The notes beneath the pieces were generated by a model. The model did not search any database, was not told the origin of the DNA, and worked only from the letters and a program-made list of their open reading frames with translations. Of a stretch of 64,000 nt of DNA, positions 43,835 to 52,919 are shown piece after piece. Within the stretch, counting starts at the first letter, position 1; every line of letters starts with the position of its first letter. The DNA lies in contig JACKPN010000003.1 of NCBI GenBank assembly GCA_024233575.1, positions 124,001 to 188,000 of the forward strand. The letters are read 5' to 3'. The position numbers were made by a program, and so were the translations under genes. This DNA comes from Chlamydiales bacterium. Its GTDB lineage: Bacteria > Chlamydiota > Chlamydiia > Chlamydiales > Criblamydiaceae.

Positions 43835-45415
43835 ATGCCGGAAATAGTCAGTGCATTGCAAGCGATAGGAGTCGATATCGGCGGACGACAGGTGCGCGCG
43901 GCACGTCTGACCCTGCAAAAGGATGGTCCAGTAGTTGAAGCGGTATACCGCGTTGTGGCCGCAGATAGCGATGAGGATGTAAATCCGCTTTACATCAGCG
44001 ACGAGGGCAAAGAGCTCAGCGCCCTTCTTGACAAGGAGCTGAGTGTGACAGCGCTTCATACGAAGCAGTGCCTAGTGCGGCAGCTTGATCTCAAACTGAA
44101 AAAAGAGCGCGATATCGAAGCTGTACTTGCGTTTCAGGCGGAGCCGCTGCTTCCCTATCCTGTGGACGAGGCGTTTCTCGATTGGATTCCTTTAGAAAAA
44201 AGCGATGACGGCACACGTATTGCCATCATTGCCGCACGCAAAGAACATGTTGCCGAGCATCTGGAGAAGTGGCGCCGAATGGGTGTTGAACCCGAAGTGG
44301 TCAGCGCTGTTCCTGCAGCCCTTGCCGTCTTTGCCGGCCGCTACTCCCCTATAGATGGTACACAGTTTGTGATCAATATCGGTGCAGAGTTCACCACATG
44401 CGTGCTCGTTAACGGCGGCAAACTGCTTGCTGCGCAGTCGGCCCACTTCGGTACTTCGCATATCGATGAAGAGAGAAAGGTGATCGAACAGTGGCGCAGC
44501 GAGCTGACGCGAATCCTTTTCTCTTTGGAAAAACAAGCGAAAGGCGCTGAAGCCGCTTCGGTGCTCGTCACCGGCGAAGGCGCGGCGATCGATGGGCTGG
44601 CCAAAGAGCTGCTCGAAGGGGTCGGAAAAGATGCCGTTCCTCCTATTGAGGGAGTTCTTCCCGTTGAACAAATGCAGGAATATGCGATCGCTATCGGCCT
44701 GGCCCTGATGGCGCTTCCCAAAACTCCCTGGCAGATCAACTTCCGTCAGCAGGAGCTTGCCTATCCTAACCCATGGCGCCGTTTGATCAAGCCTGTATCC
44801 CTCTACTTTTTGGCGTGCGTACTGCTTGCCTGGGCGGTCAGCACTTTTGGTTCGGCCTACTATGGTTATCAGCAAGATCAAGTCAAGGAAGAGTATGCCG
44901 ATCTTCTGGCCGTCATGGACAAGCCGTATGATGCTTTTGAAGAGGAATTTTCCGCAAAATTTGGCACAGATGGGCAAATGACCCTTAAGAGCTTGACCAA
45001 CGAAGAGCTCACAGCGCGCCTGGCATATTTGGAAAAAGAGATCAAGGCGGCACCGGACACAATCGCCCTTCTCCCTGATGTTCCTACCACTAGCGACGTG
45101 CTGGCGTGGCTAAGCACCCACCCCAATGTCGTCAAGAATGGCGAGCCGTTGTTGAAGATTGACAATTTTCATTATGTCATGGTGCAGCGGCCTGAAGAGA
45201 AAAAGAGGCAAAATAGATATCAGGTGAAGGTAGAGCTGGAGTTCAGCAGTCCCAATCCCAGCCTTGCCCGCGAATTCCACGATGCGCTGATCGCTCCCAA
45301 CGATATTGTCGACCCTAAGGGGGAGATCAAATGGAGCTCGCAGCGCGGCAAATACCGCACCTCTTTTTTTCTGAAAGATAAAACTAAGTACCCGTCAGGG
45401 CGTAAACCGTCGTGA
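43835..45415 (+). CDS. PilM/GspL-like secretion or pilus assembly protein
   Basis: 526 residues. The N-terminal half has the actin-like fold of PilM (GVDIGGRQVRAARLTL near residue 12, FVINIGAEFTTCVLVNGG near 175), i.e. phosphate-binding loops of the FtsA/PilM family. A single membrane helix (about residues 322-344) and a ~180-residue periplasmic part follow, as in GspL or a PilM-PilN fusion. It probably builds the inner-membrane platform of a type II secretion or type IV pilus-like apparatus. Downstream genes start with overlaps, and the order pilM-like, PilN/O-like, MORN, ygfA resembles Chlamydia CT646-CT649. That correspondence is from memory and needs checking. Confidence 0.78.
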   Translation: MPEIVSALQAIGVDIGGRQVRAARLTLQKDGPVVEAVYRVVAADSDEDVNPLYISDEGKELSALLDKELSVTALHTKQCLVRQLDLKLKKERDIEAVLAFQAEPLLPYPVDEAFLDWIPLEKSDDGTRIAIIAARKEHVAEHLEKWRRMGVEPEVVSAVPAALAVFAGRYSPIDGTQFVINIGAEFTTCVLVNGGKLLAAQSAHFGTSHIDEERKVIEQWRSELTRILFSLEKQAKGAEAASVLVTGEGAAIDGLAKELLEGVGKDAVPPIEGVLPVEQMQEYAIAIGLALMALPKTPWQINFRQQELAYPNPWRRLIKPVSLYFLACVLLAWAVSTFGSAYYGYQQDQVKEEYADLLAVMDKPYDAFEEEFSAKFGTDGQMTLKSLTNEELTARLAYLEKEIKAAPDTIALLPDVPTTSDVLAWLSTHPNVVKNGEPLLKIDNFHYVMVQRPEEKKRQNRYQVKVELEFSSPNPSLAREFHDALIAPNDIVDPKGEIKWSSQRGKYRTSFFLKDKTKYPSGRKPS

Positions 45416-45423
45416 GGATGAAT

Positions 45424-46047
45424 ATGCTGAAGAATATCCCCAGAACACGCTTGCTGCTTTATCTCATGGTCATCGGATTGCTGCCCTTGATCTTTGTGTT
45501 GGCAGGGATCTATGGCAAGAAGCAGGAACTGGCGCAGTTGGACGAATCGATCCAACATGTGCAGCAGATGGCCCTGACATTCAAAAAGCGGCAAGCGCAG
45601 AATATCGCTGTGCGCAACCACTTCCGCGATGCCGACCATTTTTACATCGATAAATACCTAGAAACGTTGACATTTCTAGAACCGGAAATTGAGGCGTTGC
45701 AGAAGATCGTTAACAATAAAAACTTTGCCGGAGACCCGGTGATCAAAAAGCGGTTGGAGCAGCTGACAGGAGAAACGAATTCTCTGTCATTTACCGAAGG
45801 CGCTGTGCAGTCCTATCCCCATTATCAGGAAACGACAGAAACGCTTGTCCGTCCAGTCGAAGTCAACATCGAAGATGTGCAGAAAGTGCTTTCCAGAGTT
45901 GAAGGGAAAGAGATTGACGGTAATCGTCCGGGCCCCAATAGGCCGCAGCTACTTGTTTTAGACTTCAAGCTCGATAAAAAACGTCACGCGGATAATAACG
46001 AGGTCTACGTGATGAATATGAAATTATTAAAAAGAGAGTATCTATGA
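45424..46047 (+). CDS. PilN/PilO-like bitopic membrane protein
   Basis: 207 residues from ATG 45424, which follows GAGG at 6-base spacing; GTG 45412 would give a 4-bp overlap with the preceding gene and is the alternative. One membrane helix (about LLLYLMVIGLLPLIFVLAG) is followed by a coiled coil (KKQELAQLDESIQHVQQM) and a periplasmic domain. This layout is that of PilN, PilO or GspM, partners of PilM/GspL. It likely forms part of the same secretion platform. It ends with an ATGA overlap with the MORN gene. Confidence 0.7.
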   Translation: MLKNIPRTRLLLYLMVIGLLPLIFVLAGIYGKKQELAQLDESIQHVQQMALTFKKRQAQNIAVRNHFRDADHFYIDKYLETLTFLEPEIEALQKIVNNKNFAGDPVIKKRLEQLTGETNSLSFTEGAVQSYPHYQETTETLVRPVEVNIEDVQKVLSRVEGKEIDGNRPGPNRPQLLVLDFKLDKKRHADNNEVYVMNMKLLKREYL

Positions 46048-47324
46048 AGTATATTTCAATCATCATAGCCAGCATGCTGCTGGTCTTGTCATCATGTTCG
46101 ATGGGAGACAGGCAGGCGGGAGAACCAGTTCTCACACACGTTAATATCGTCGATCAAAATGGCCTTTCAGAAACGATCAGCAACGAAGACCGCCTTAAAC
46201 AGTACCGTCGTGTCGACTTCACCCAGCCGCAGCCGTATCAAAAAGTGATCCGTGTCTACAGCCGGGACGTCAACGGCAACATCCGAGCTGTGATCACTAG
46301 CTACCATCCGAATGGGCAGATCAAGCAGTATCTCGATGTACTAAACAACACTGCCAATGGCAATTTCCGTGAATGGTACCAGAATGGTAACCTTAAGGTC
46401 GATGCCTACGTTGTTAACGGTATCGCTGATCTGAATACTGCGGCCGAGCAAAGCTGGCAATTCGATGGCTGTTCGCGCGCTTGGGATGAAGAAGGCAACC
46501 TTGTTGCGGCGATTCCATACGACAAAGGCGAGCTGCAAGGAGATTCTCTTTACTATCATCCTAACGGAGAATTGTGGAAGCGTGTTCCTTTTGTCCGTGG
46601 CGAGATGCATGGTACTATGGAGATATACCTCGACAGCGGTGAACTTCTTGCCACTGTACAATATGTTAATAACGTTAGGCACGGCAAAGCGAACCGTTAC
46701 TGGTGCGATGGCGCCATTGCTGCTGATGAACACTTCGACCACGGGCTGTTGACCGGGGCGACTTACTACGACCAGACAGAAAGACGTATTGCAGCAATTA
46801 AGGACGGTTATGGCCAGCGAGCGGTCTTCGGCAAAGACACGCTTGTGGAGTTGCAAGAATTTCGTAGCGGCATCCAAGAAGGACAGGTGCAGGCGTTCAG
46901 CGAAAGCGGTGACCTTGTTTCATCTTATCATATCGCCAACGGCGTCAAGCATGGCGAAGAGGTGGAGTATTATCCGAAGAGACGGGATGAAGTGAAAGCT
47001 AAGCCGTGTCTGCTGGTCAACTGGTATGAAGGATGCATCCAAGGCATTGTAAAGACTTGGTACCCTAATGGAAATCAGGAGAGCCAACGGGAGATGAGCG
47101 AAAACAAGAAAAATGGCATGCTCACAGCCTGGTATGAGAACGGCAGCTTGATGATGATTGAAGAGTATGACCAAGATATCTTGCAGAAAGGGAAATACTT
47201 TAAAAATGGTGAGAAACGCCCGGTCAGCCAAGTGAAGGAAGGAATGGGAACCGCGACCTTCTTTGATCCTAAAGGATCCTTTCTCCGCCGTGTTGAATAT
47301 AAAAACGGAGTGCCTTTGGAATGA
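46044..47324 (+). CDS. MORN-variant (YwqK-type) repeat lipoprotein
   Basis: 426 residues with a lipoprotein signal (MLLVLSSCSMG, lipidated Cys18). The mature part has about ten MORN-variant units of the YxxNGxLxxxxxYxNGxxxGxxxxW type (SYHPNGQIKQYLDVLNN, REWYQNGNLKVDAYVVNG, YYHPNGELWKR, TWYPNGNQESQREM). Such repeats form beta-hairpin ladders involved in protein or membrane contacts. Database labels such as 'YwqK antitoxin' for this repeat do not imply a toxin system here. Start and stop overlap both neighbours (ATGA), so it is translationally coupled to the pilus-like and ygfA genes. Confidence 0.85.
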   Translation: MKYISIIIASMLLVLSSCSMGDRQAGEPVLTHVNIVDQNGLSETISNEDRLKQYRRVDFTQPQPYQKVIRVYSRDVNGNIRAVITSYHPNGQIKQYLDVLNNTANGNFREWYQNGNLKVDAYVVNGIADLNTAAEQSWQFDGCSRAWDEEGNLVAAIPYDKGELQGDSLYYHPNGELWKRVPFVRGEMHGTMEIYLDSGELLATVQYVNNVRHGKANRYWCDGAIAADEHFDHGLLTGATYYDQTERRIAAIKDGYGQRAVFGKDTLVELQEFRSGIQEGQVQAFSESGDLVSSYHIANGVKHGEEVEYYPKRRDEVKAKPCLLVNWYEGCIQGIVKTWYPNGNQESQREMSENKKNGMLTAWYENGSLMMIEEYDQDILQKGKYFKNGEKRPVSQVKEGMGTATFFDPKGSFLRRVEYKNGVPLE

Positions 47325-47848
47325 TGAAAACCGCTGTTCGTGAGCAGTACAAACTGATGCGCGGTGCCATCGCCTCAGATAGGCGCAGAGATGCTGCCCA
47401 GCAGGCATTAGAGGCGGTGGTCGCACTTGCTGCAGAGCATACACTTGTCATGTCATATGTGAGCATTGGTGATGAGCTGTGCACACGAGCGATCAATCAC
47501 TTTCTTGCAGAAGAAGGTAAGTTGGTGTTGCCACGTGTTGAAAAGGAGCGAATCATTCCCTGTTGCGTGCAGGATGTGTCGACGCAGCTTTGCGAAGGCG
47601 CTTTCGGCATTCCGGAACCGATAGCGCGCTGCGCTATTGCCTCGCCGACGTTAGTTCTTGTTCCCGGTCTTGCTTTCGATGCAGCAAACCATCGCGTTGG
47701 TTACGGTAAAGGGTGCTATGACCGCTTTCTTTCCTTTCTCTCTGCCGATGTGCTTTGCTATGGCATCGGCTACCGCGAACAGCTGAGCAGCGCTCTGCTG
47801 CCGATAGAAACAACAGATCGACAGCTGGACAGCATTTTCCTCTACTAA
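47321..47848 (+). CDS. ygfA: 5-formyltetrahydrofolate cyclo-ligase
   Basis: 175 residues with the family signature VLVPGLAFDAANHRVGYGKGCYDRFL (about 127-152) and the N-terminal ATP-site residues in REQYKLMRGAI. It converts 5-formyl-THF to 5,10-methenyl-THF with ATP. The start overlaps the MORN gene stop (ATGA) and the stop is 2 bp before umuD. In Chlamydia ygfA precedes recA; here about 8.7 kb of umuD, accessory DNA and umuC separates them. Confidence 0.93.
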   Translation: MMKTAVREQYKLMRGAIASDRRRDAAQQALEAVVALAAEHTLVMSYVSIGDELCTRAINHFLAEEGKLVLPRVEKERIIPCCVQDVSTQLCEGAFGIPEPIARCAIASPTLVLVPGLAFDAANHRVGYGKGCYDRFLSFLSADVLCYGIGYREQLSSALLPIETTDRQLDSIFLY

Positions 47849-47850
47849 CC

Positions 47851-48291
47851 ATGGGTAAAGAATTGCGCATCATTTCCATAGCACGTACCGATGAAGAAGC
47901 GGCCATCCGCGCCGTTCCTGTTTTTACTTCAGGAGTTCAGGCAGGGTTCCCTTCTCCTGCCGATGATTATATTGAAGGGCAGTTGGACCTCAACCAACTG
48001 ATGGTTAAGCATCCCGCAGCGACATTTTTTGTGCGTGTCGAAGGCGATTCGATGCGCGATGCGGGAATTCAGTCGGGCGATATCCTTGTTGTCGACCGCT
48101 CTTTAGAAGTGGCTAACGGTAAGATTGTTATTGCCGTCGTCGACGGCGAGTTCACCGTCAAACGCTATTTTAAAGATGCTTCAGGCATCTATCTTTTTCC
48201 TGAAAACCCCGACTATCCGAAGATGAAGATCGAAAAAAGTAGTGATTTTCAGATCTGGGGTATTGTATCTTACGTCATTCATAAATGCTGA
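47851..48291 (+). CDS. umuD: UmuD-type self-cleaving DNA polymerase V subunit
   Basis: 146 residues from ATG 47851; a longer frame upstream is out-of-frame ygfA. The catalytic Ser67 (GDSMRD) and Lys104 (GEFTVKRY) form the S24 dyad, and the expected cleavage site is Ala31-Gly32 in VQAGFPSPADDY. RecA-stimulated cleavage yields UmuD', partner of UmuC in translesion synthesis. It directly follows ygfA (2-bp gap). Unlike most genomes, its partner umuC is not adjacent but 7 kb away, beyond hypothetical genes. Confidence 0.93.
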   Translation: MGKELRIISIARTDEEAAIRAVPVFTSGVQAGFPSPADDYIEGQLDLNQLMVKHPAATFFVRVEGDSMRDAGIQSGDILVVDRSLEVANGKIVIAVVDGEFTVKRYFKDASGIYLFPENPDYPKMKIEKSSDFQIWGIVSYVIHKC

Positions 48292-48322
48292 CATTCCTCT
48301 GTTTCAATGAAGGAGATTGCTG

Positions 48323-49246
48323 ATGTATGTGCGGAACCACACAGTTATAAGAACTATAGCCTCTGAAATGTGCAGGATTGGCGATACGCACCTCCCTATA
48401 CCAACGAGAGTTGCTGCTTTAGCGAACATTGCCGAGCGCGGTTATGACAGCAAATTCATTCCTTATCTCTGTAGTTACTGTACTGATGAGCTGCTTACGC
48501 ACGTTCCACTGCAAGTGCATAAGGCGGTGAAACATGCGATCGGTTCACCTAACTACCAAGAGATTATTGCTTTGAGCAAAAGATTTCTTTGCGGTAGTGA
48601 GCCTGAGGTTGCAGATCCTCCGAGAACCGTAGATAGTGAGGTATATCATAATACAATTTTAAGGCTCTTTGAAGAGTGTGCTTTGGGCGAGAACAGAGCT
48701 CAGTGCCCTTTGTATATTTCTGATAGTCAGGAGGAAGTGATAAGCGTAGCCTTATCAGAAGAAGAGTCTAGAATTGATCAAATCGCAAAAGAGTATCTTG
48801 AAAAAGCAACTAGTGGTTTTGATTTGATTAAACAGCAAGCCTTAGAGTCGCCACCTCTTTCTACAAAGAATAACAGTGACAGTGAAGATGACTGCTTTTG
48901 GAGTTGTTTTGCTGACGAACCGGTTGTTACGAACTCTGAACTCGAAGCTTTATATAAGACAGTAGATGGTAATCTTCCTCCTATTGATCTAGATACCGAT
49001 AGTGAAGCCGATGGGGTCTTTCAAGAAATAATCTCTTCCGTTTCAGATCAGTCTAACCCGGGATGTGAAAGTTCTAGTAATTCCGCTTGCTTGGTTGGGC
49101 GTGTTCAAAAGTCGGGTTTTCCCGCCAATGCAAATAGACCCGACCTTGAAGACGATGGAAAAAGGGAATTGGCCCAAGGATATTTGGTTTTTTTTGAAGA
49201 AGAGCCTAAATCTAGCGATTCGCTGTGTTATTTAAGTTATAACTAA
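48323..49246 (+). CDS. hypothetical acidic protein, 307 aa
   Basis: It starts at ATG 48323 with AAGGAG seven bases upstream. Residues 1-85 look globular and helical (VRNHTVIRTIASEMCRIGDTHLPIPTRV). The rest is strongly acidic and Ser-rich, low-complexity (SDSEDDCFWSCFADEP, LDTDSEADGVFQ), probably disordered. There is no signal peptide or membrane helix and no recognised family. It lies at the left of the AT-rich accessory block splitting umuD and umuC, 31 bp after umuD. Acidic, disordered proteins in such blocks are often effectors, but that is only suggestive. Confidence 0.7.
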   Translation: MYVRNHTVIRTIASEMCRIGDTHLPIPTRVAALANIAERGYDSKFIPYLCSYCTDELLTHVPLQVHKAVKHAIGSPNYQEIIALSKRFLCGSEPEVADPPRTVDSEVYHNTILRLFEECALGENRAQCPLYISDSQEEVISVALSEEESRIDQIAKEYLEKATSGFDLIKQQALESPPLSTKNNSDSEDDCFWSCFADEPVVTNSELEALYKTVDGNLPPIDLDTDSEADGVFQEIISSVSDQSNPGCESSSNSACLVGRVQKSGFPANANRPDLEDDGKRELAQGYLVFFEEEPKSSDSLCYLSYN

Positions 49247-49333
49247 TGTTTTATCTTTAAATATTTACTAGTATTTAATCGTATAATTAAACTATAATTA
49301 CTTTTCTTTGTAATAGATTTAGGAGATCATCAA

Positions 49334-50584
49334 ATGATTGATGGAATTGTTGCATCAGGAATATCACCCACCTATGAACAAAAGCAGCAGCCCTCGGACT
49401 TGGCGGTTATGATTGATCAGGTGGCTACTGCATTCAGGGAAAAGTCAGAGCAACTTCAGGACTTTTTTGGTCCTGTAAAAAAGCTGGTTTACATCAATCC
49501 AGAGCAACCACAGTACAACGGCCGGGTATTCTTCGGTATCCACAAAGATCGCCAAGTAGAGCTTGAAGGTCAATGGACTGAGGTGAAAGCCAAAGTCTTA
49601 GAGGAAATGGGTCTTGATGCTGAAAATACCTACTGCGTTCAGGTTGTTGGCGATTCACAATGCTACGACGAAATAGGCACGACTCATAACCGTGGCCTTT
49701 TGCATGCAAGGTTGCATAAGAATGCCATGATTTTGTGGGGATTTACAGGTAGGATTCGGGATGGTGGTCGTACCGCGGATGTCAATGGCTTGGTAAATGA
49801 GTTTATCATTAAAAATCCCACCTACTGGGCTGATCGCTGTTTGGCAAACGTGGTGAGTTACCACTCCAAAGTAGCGCTTGGGATGCCGGGAAGTTCTGGC
49901 TGGGGATGCGACGGATCTCATCTGGTGAAGCATTTCTGGATGGTCTTCGGCGATGACGACACTAATCGTCCGAATACTCTTGCACGTTTTGGCGCTGATG
50001 TCCCTTCCTCTGACAACCTGTCTGAAGAGGTGATCAGCCTTGAAGGAGGAATTCAGTCGCTCAATCAGGTAATCCGGTGCTTGAGCTTGGGACAAAAGGT
50101 CACTGTATCTGTTGATTCGCGAGGCCCTAACCACGAGCCATCATGGGTCCATTCATTCTCGGGGAAACCGCTCTATAGAGATTTAGAAGGGAAAATTTAT
50201 TACGTCAGAAAACATGACGTCAATGAAAATGCGGGAACCATCGTCTACACAGAGGGTTATACCGATATAGAGATCGATAGCAAAGAAGTAGAGGATATCC
50301 GTCTGTACACACAACAGCATTGTAAATACTATGGCGATTTCTTCAGCGTCGGCGGCGTCGCTCGGTTTTTTCAAGAGAAAGCGAAAGATGTTGCAGCTGA
50401 TGAACTTAACGGAGAGATTTATCGACAGTGGTGGCAAGAGTATACTAGCAGCCATTTGCCCAGTAATCCCAAAGCGAGAGACTTTGAAACGAAAAAACAA
50501 TTGCTGTTCGAAGCAGAAGCACAGATTGCACAAGTCGGTGACAAGCTCATCCACAATGTGTTAGTCGAAGCTTGCCCGCGTTAG
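49334..50584 (+). CDS. hypothetical protein, 416 aa
   Basis: It begins at ATG 49334 after TTTAGGAG. The protein looks globular and soluble. A possible nucleotide-binding-like stretch is YCVQVVGDSQCYDEIGTTH followed by MILWGFTGRIRDGGRTADVNGLV (about residues 98-155), with Gly-rich turns after beta-strands. Further on are VSYHSKVALGMPGSSGWGCDGSH and a C-terminal helical tail. None of this matches a family I can name with confidence. It is preceded by an AT-rich promoter region and is isolated from its convergent neighbour by 43 bp. I assign no function. Confidence 0.7.
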   Translation: MIDGIVASGISPTYEQKQQPSDLAVMIDQVATAFREKSEQLQDFFGPVKKLVYINPEQPQYNGRVFFGIHKDRQVELEGQWTEVKAKVLEEMGLDAENTYCVQVVGDSQCYDEIGTTHNRGLLHARLHKNAMILWGFTGRIRDGGRTADVNGLVNEFIIKNPTYWADRCLANVVSYHSKVALGMPGSSGWGCDGSHLVKHFWMVFGDDDTNRPNTLARFGADVPSSDNLSEEVISLEGGIQSLNQVIRCLSLGQKVTVSVDSRGPNHEPSWVHSFSGKPLYRDLEGKIYYVRKHDVNENAGTIVYTEGYTDIEIDSKEVEDIRLYTQQHCKYYGDFFSVGGVARFFQEKAKDVAADELNGEIYRQWWQEYTSSHLPSNPKARDFETKKQLLFEAEAQIAQVGDKLIHNVLVEACPR

Positions 50585-50627
50585 AGGTACGGCCCCTAAA
50601 TGAGCATCGTCTAGTTACTCAATGCGT

Positions 50628-52262
50628 TCATTTTGCAAGATGAAACTTCAACATCTTCTGCGATAGCGTGTAGCTTTTCCCTGTCAGGCCGATGCTGCTA
50701 AAGTCGAATGTTCTTTTATCGACATATTCCAGCTCCTGTTCTTCCCCGGAAGAAGTTTTTAATGTAGGATTTTTCCTTGTTGAGCCACAAGGAGGAAACT
50801 CTAAATAAGATGTTTCTGAGAATTCGATACGACTAAGTATACCCTTATCCCACCAAAAGTTCTTTACATCTAGCTTGACTTCTTCAAGTGGGCGACCATC
50901 ATCATAAGCTTTGTAAAGAATCATTCTTTCTTTTTTAGGATCGGGTGTTAGAAGAAAGTAGCTGCCATTGTCGTTTCTGTAGAGAGAAGGAATCGTTGTT
51001 ACTGTCGGAGCAATAATTTTAGCTTCACCTTTTTGTAGCTTTTCGATCAGAGTGTCGACTTCATTAACACCACGTCTTTCATAGGCAGTAAGGAGCTGAT
51101 GACCAGGTGCTTCGAATATCGCATAGGGTGAAGTTAATTTCAGATAGTTTTCATCCCTATCTTCATAACCAAAATAACGAGTATAGAAAGTGTGTTTGGA
51201 ATGCTCAAAAAACTGTTTTCCACAGTAAACGAAACGATCTGCGTAGAGTGCATGAAATTCTCCTTCTCTTGAAGGCGACCACCAAAAGCTGCTCCTAGTG
51301 ACCGCTTCGCCAAATAATCGTTTAATTGTTTCCTTTTCTATAGAACAACCAAAATCTATAACAAGTAGAGAGTCTCCTTTTTCTCCGCGATATAGTCTGC
51401 AATATTCAGGGGGTCGATTTTTCAGCTTTTCGATAGTTATTAAATCCATTTCCTGAAATAGAACTTTAGCTTCCGATGACTGGGGAAACCCGCATATTGT
51501 CCGTGATCTCGTGTAACATTCGATACTATAAGATTCACGCGGCGAGTCTTTCACATCAGGACGGGCGTTCGCGATACCAAAAAGATCTATGAGTACTTCA
51601 AAGATATTTTTTTCCTGGTTTTCCGGTAACTCTAATACCTTAATCAAATCACCGACTGTTTTAATATTTGCTGACATGAGACAGCGCTGCAATGAAACTG
51701 TAGCTACCATAGAAAAAGCAACGTATAGGAGGCGCCATGTGATGACGTCTATTAGCGCTTTTGATGCTGAATCATGAAGAGAATATCCGTTGCGGAGCTG
51801 TTGAAGGATCGCTTTCGTTTGATATTCTTCAGCGTTAGTTGTTTTCACTGTTTCAGAAATAGCGTTTAGATGATCTTGGCATTCACTCACTGTTTTCTTA
51901 CGAATTGGATCCTCACGGTGGACCTCAAATCTCAATTCTAGAGCTATTCTGAAAAGCTTATCATATAACTCGCAAGCGTCAAGGATATCGATTTTACGAG
52001 GCTGCTTTTGTTCTTTAAGCTGTTGAGATATTTCTGACAAATCGGTAAGGGTTTTACGTATAAACTTCGCGATTTTATCTTGGCATCCTTTGCACATATC
52101 TTGATCACCACATTCCACTCCTGCCCAGATTGGCATCTTTTCTATTTCGGATCTCGGAGTCTCGCAATCTGTTATGAAACGGCGTTTAGGATCTTCTCTA
52201 TCGGATTTTTCATGGAAAAAATGATTCCAATCGGTGAGTTTATCTGTAAAAATCGAAGTCAT
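50628..52262 (-). CDS. hypothetical protein, 544 aa
   Basis: A complete frame, AT-rich, with a Cys cluster near the start (GVECGDQDMCKGCQDK, about residues 48-63) that might bind zinc. A helical middle includes a hydrophobic patch (WRLLYVAFSMVATVSL, about 173-188), and a beta-rich C-terminal half contains two aromatic-rich segments (RSSFWWSPSREGEFHALYADRF, DVKNFWWDKGILSRIEF). Family unknown; an effector is possible. Its 5' third, plus the promoter and the first ~94 codons of umuC, is duplicated in decayed form at 54662-55552. It is divergent from the umuC fragment at 52386. Confidence 0.72.
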   Translation of the reverse strand: MTSIFTDKLTDWNHFFHEKSDREDPKRRFITDCETPRSEIEKMPIWAGVECGDQDMCKGCQDKIAKFIRKTLTDLSEISQQLKEQKQPRKIDILDACELYDKLFRIALELRFEVHREDPIRKKTVSECQDHLNAISETVKTTNAEEYQTKAILQQLRNGYSLHDSASKALIDVITWRLLYVAFSMVATVSLQRCLMSANIKTVGDLIKVLELPENQEKNIFEVLIDLFGIANARPDVKDSPRESYSIECYTRSRTICGFPQSSEAKVLFQEMDLITIEKLKNRPPEYCRLYRGEKGDSLLVIDFGCSIEKETIKRLFGEAVTRSSFWWSPSREGEFHALYADRFVYCGKQFFEHSKHTFYTRYFGYEDRDENYLKLTSPYAIFEAPGHQLLTAYERRGVNEVDTLIEKLQKGEAKIIAPTVTTIPSLYRNDNGSYFLLTPDPKKERMILYKAYDDGRPLEEVKLDVKNFWWDKGILSRIEFSETSYLEFPPCGSTRKNPTLKTSSGEEQELEYVDKRTFDFSSIGLTGKSYTLSQKMLKFHLAK

Positions 52263-52667
52263 AAATAGTTCTCTTTTAAAAAAATAAGAAAGATAAGGTA
52301 ATAAGCTATTTTCTTAAACTCTAAAACTGTTTTTGGAACGATTTTGCATGTTCAGTAACTCGCGTTTTTTTGTTACAATGGTGCTATGCGGATAGCGCTT
52401 GTCGATTGCAATAATTTCTATGTCTCCTGTGAAAGGGTATTCGATCCAAAACTGGAACGCTGCCCTGTCGTTGTTTTGTCCAACAACGACGGCTGCATCA
52501 TCGCGCGTTCCAACGAGGTGAAAGCGCTCGGCATTCCGATGGGGGCTCCCTATTTTGAATGGCGCGAGCGCCTGCAGCGCGCCGGCTGTGCGATCTTCTC
52601 CTCCAACTATACGCTTTATGGTGACATGTCTCAGCGGGTGATGTCGCTGCTGGAGGAGAATGTTCCT
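51757..52667. repeat. 0.9-kb segmental duplication, left copy
   Basis: It matches 54662-55552 (constant offset 2885 over the right part, about 20 bp shift further left). It covers the 5' third of the minus-strand 544-aa gene, the shared promoter region and the first ~94 codons of umuC. The left copy keeps an intact minus-strand gene and a truncated umuC; the right copy has the reverse. Confidence 0.88.
52355..52376. promoter_or_regulatory. inverted repeat/promoter region before umuC fragment
   Basis: GTAAC-N12-GTTAC overlaps the -10-like TACAAT, 10-30 bases before the umuC start. The same arrangement is kept in the right copy (55240-55261), including arms and spacing, although other bases between the copies differ. 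It could be an operator for damage-regulated umuC. It does not match the E. coli or Bacillus LexA box. Confidence 0.4.
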
Positions 52668-52679
52668 TGTATGAAGTAG
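52386..52679 (+). pseudogene. umuC: truncated umuC (N-terminal 94 codons)
   Basis: 97 codons, of which the first 94 are nearly identical to intact umuC at 55271 ([28 protein letters not shown] and [16 protein letters not shown] segments with only a few changes). Homology ends abruptly at 52667 in ...EENVP, after which CMK and a stop follow. It lacks the catalytic SIDE motif and everything beyond, so it cannot encode a polymerase. It is one end of the segmental duplication, and near-identity with the intact copy implies a recent event or gene conversion. Confidence 0.9.
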
Positions 52680-52919
52680 CTTATTGGGTGTTACTTTTTT
52701 AATTTGTCATCTATGGCGCAAAATATGCTTATAATAAAACCTTCGGTTGACATGTTTTGTTTCTGTCGGTGTTTTCGACGAACAGTGTGTGCGAGATATG
52801 TCACTATTTTAAATATCTATCATGGGAAATATTTCGAAATGCAATCCGTCCATGGCGTCCTATTTCTTGTTTTCTATCTTCTTATACGCTTTAATAGCCC
52901 CTTTCTTAAAGTTCTGGTT

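Noticed and set aside
45412..45423. GTG 45412 as the start of the PilN/O-like gene
   Set aside because: A GAGG motif at proper distance supports ATG 45424, though the overlap start cannot be excluded.
46044..47324. Toxin-antitoxin system based on YwqK-like repeats
   Set aside because: No adjacent toxin; the protein is a lipoprotein with MORN-variant repeats in a secretion/housekeeping operon.
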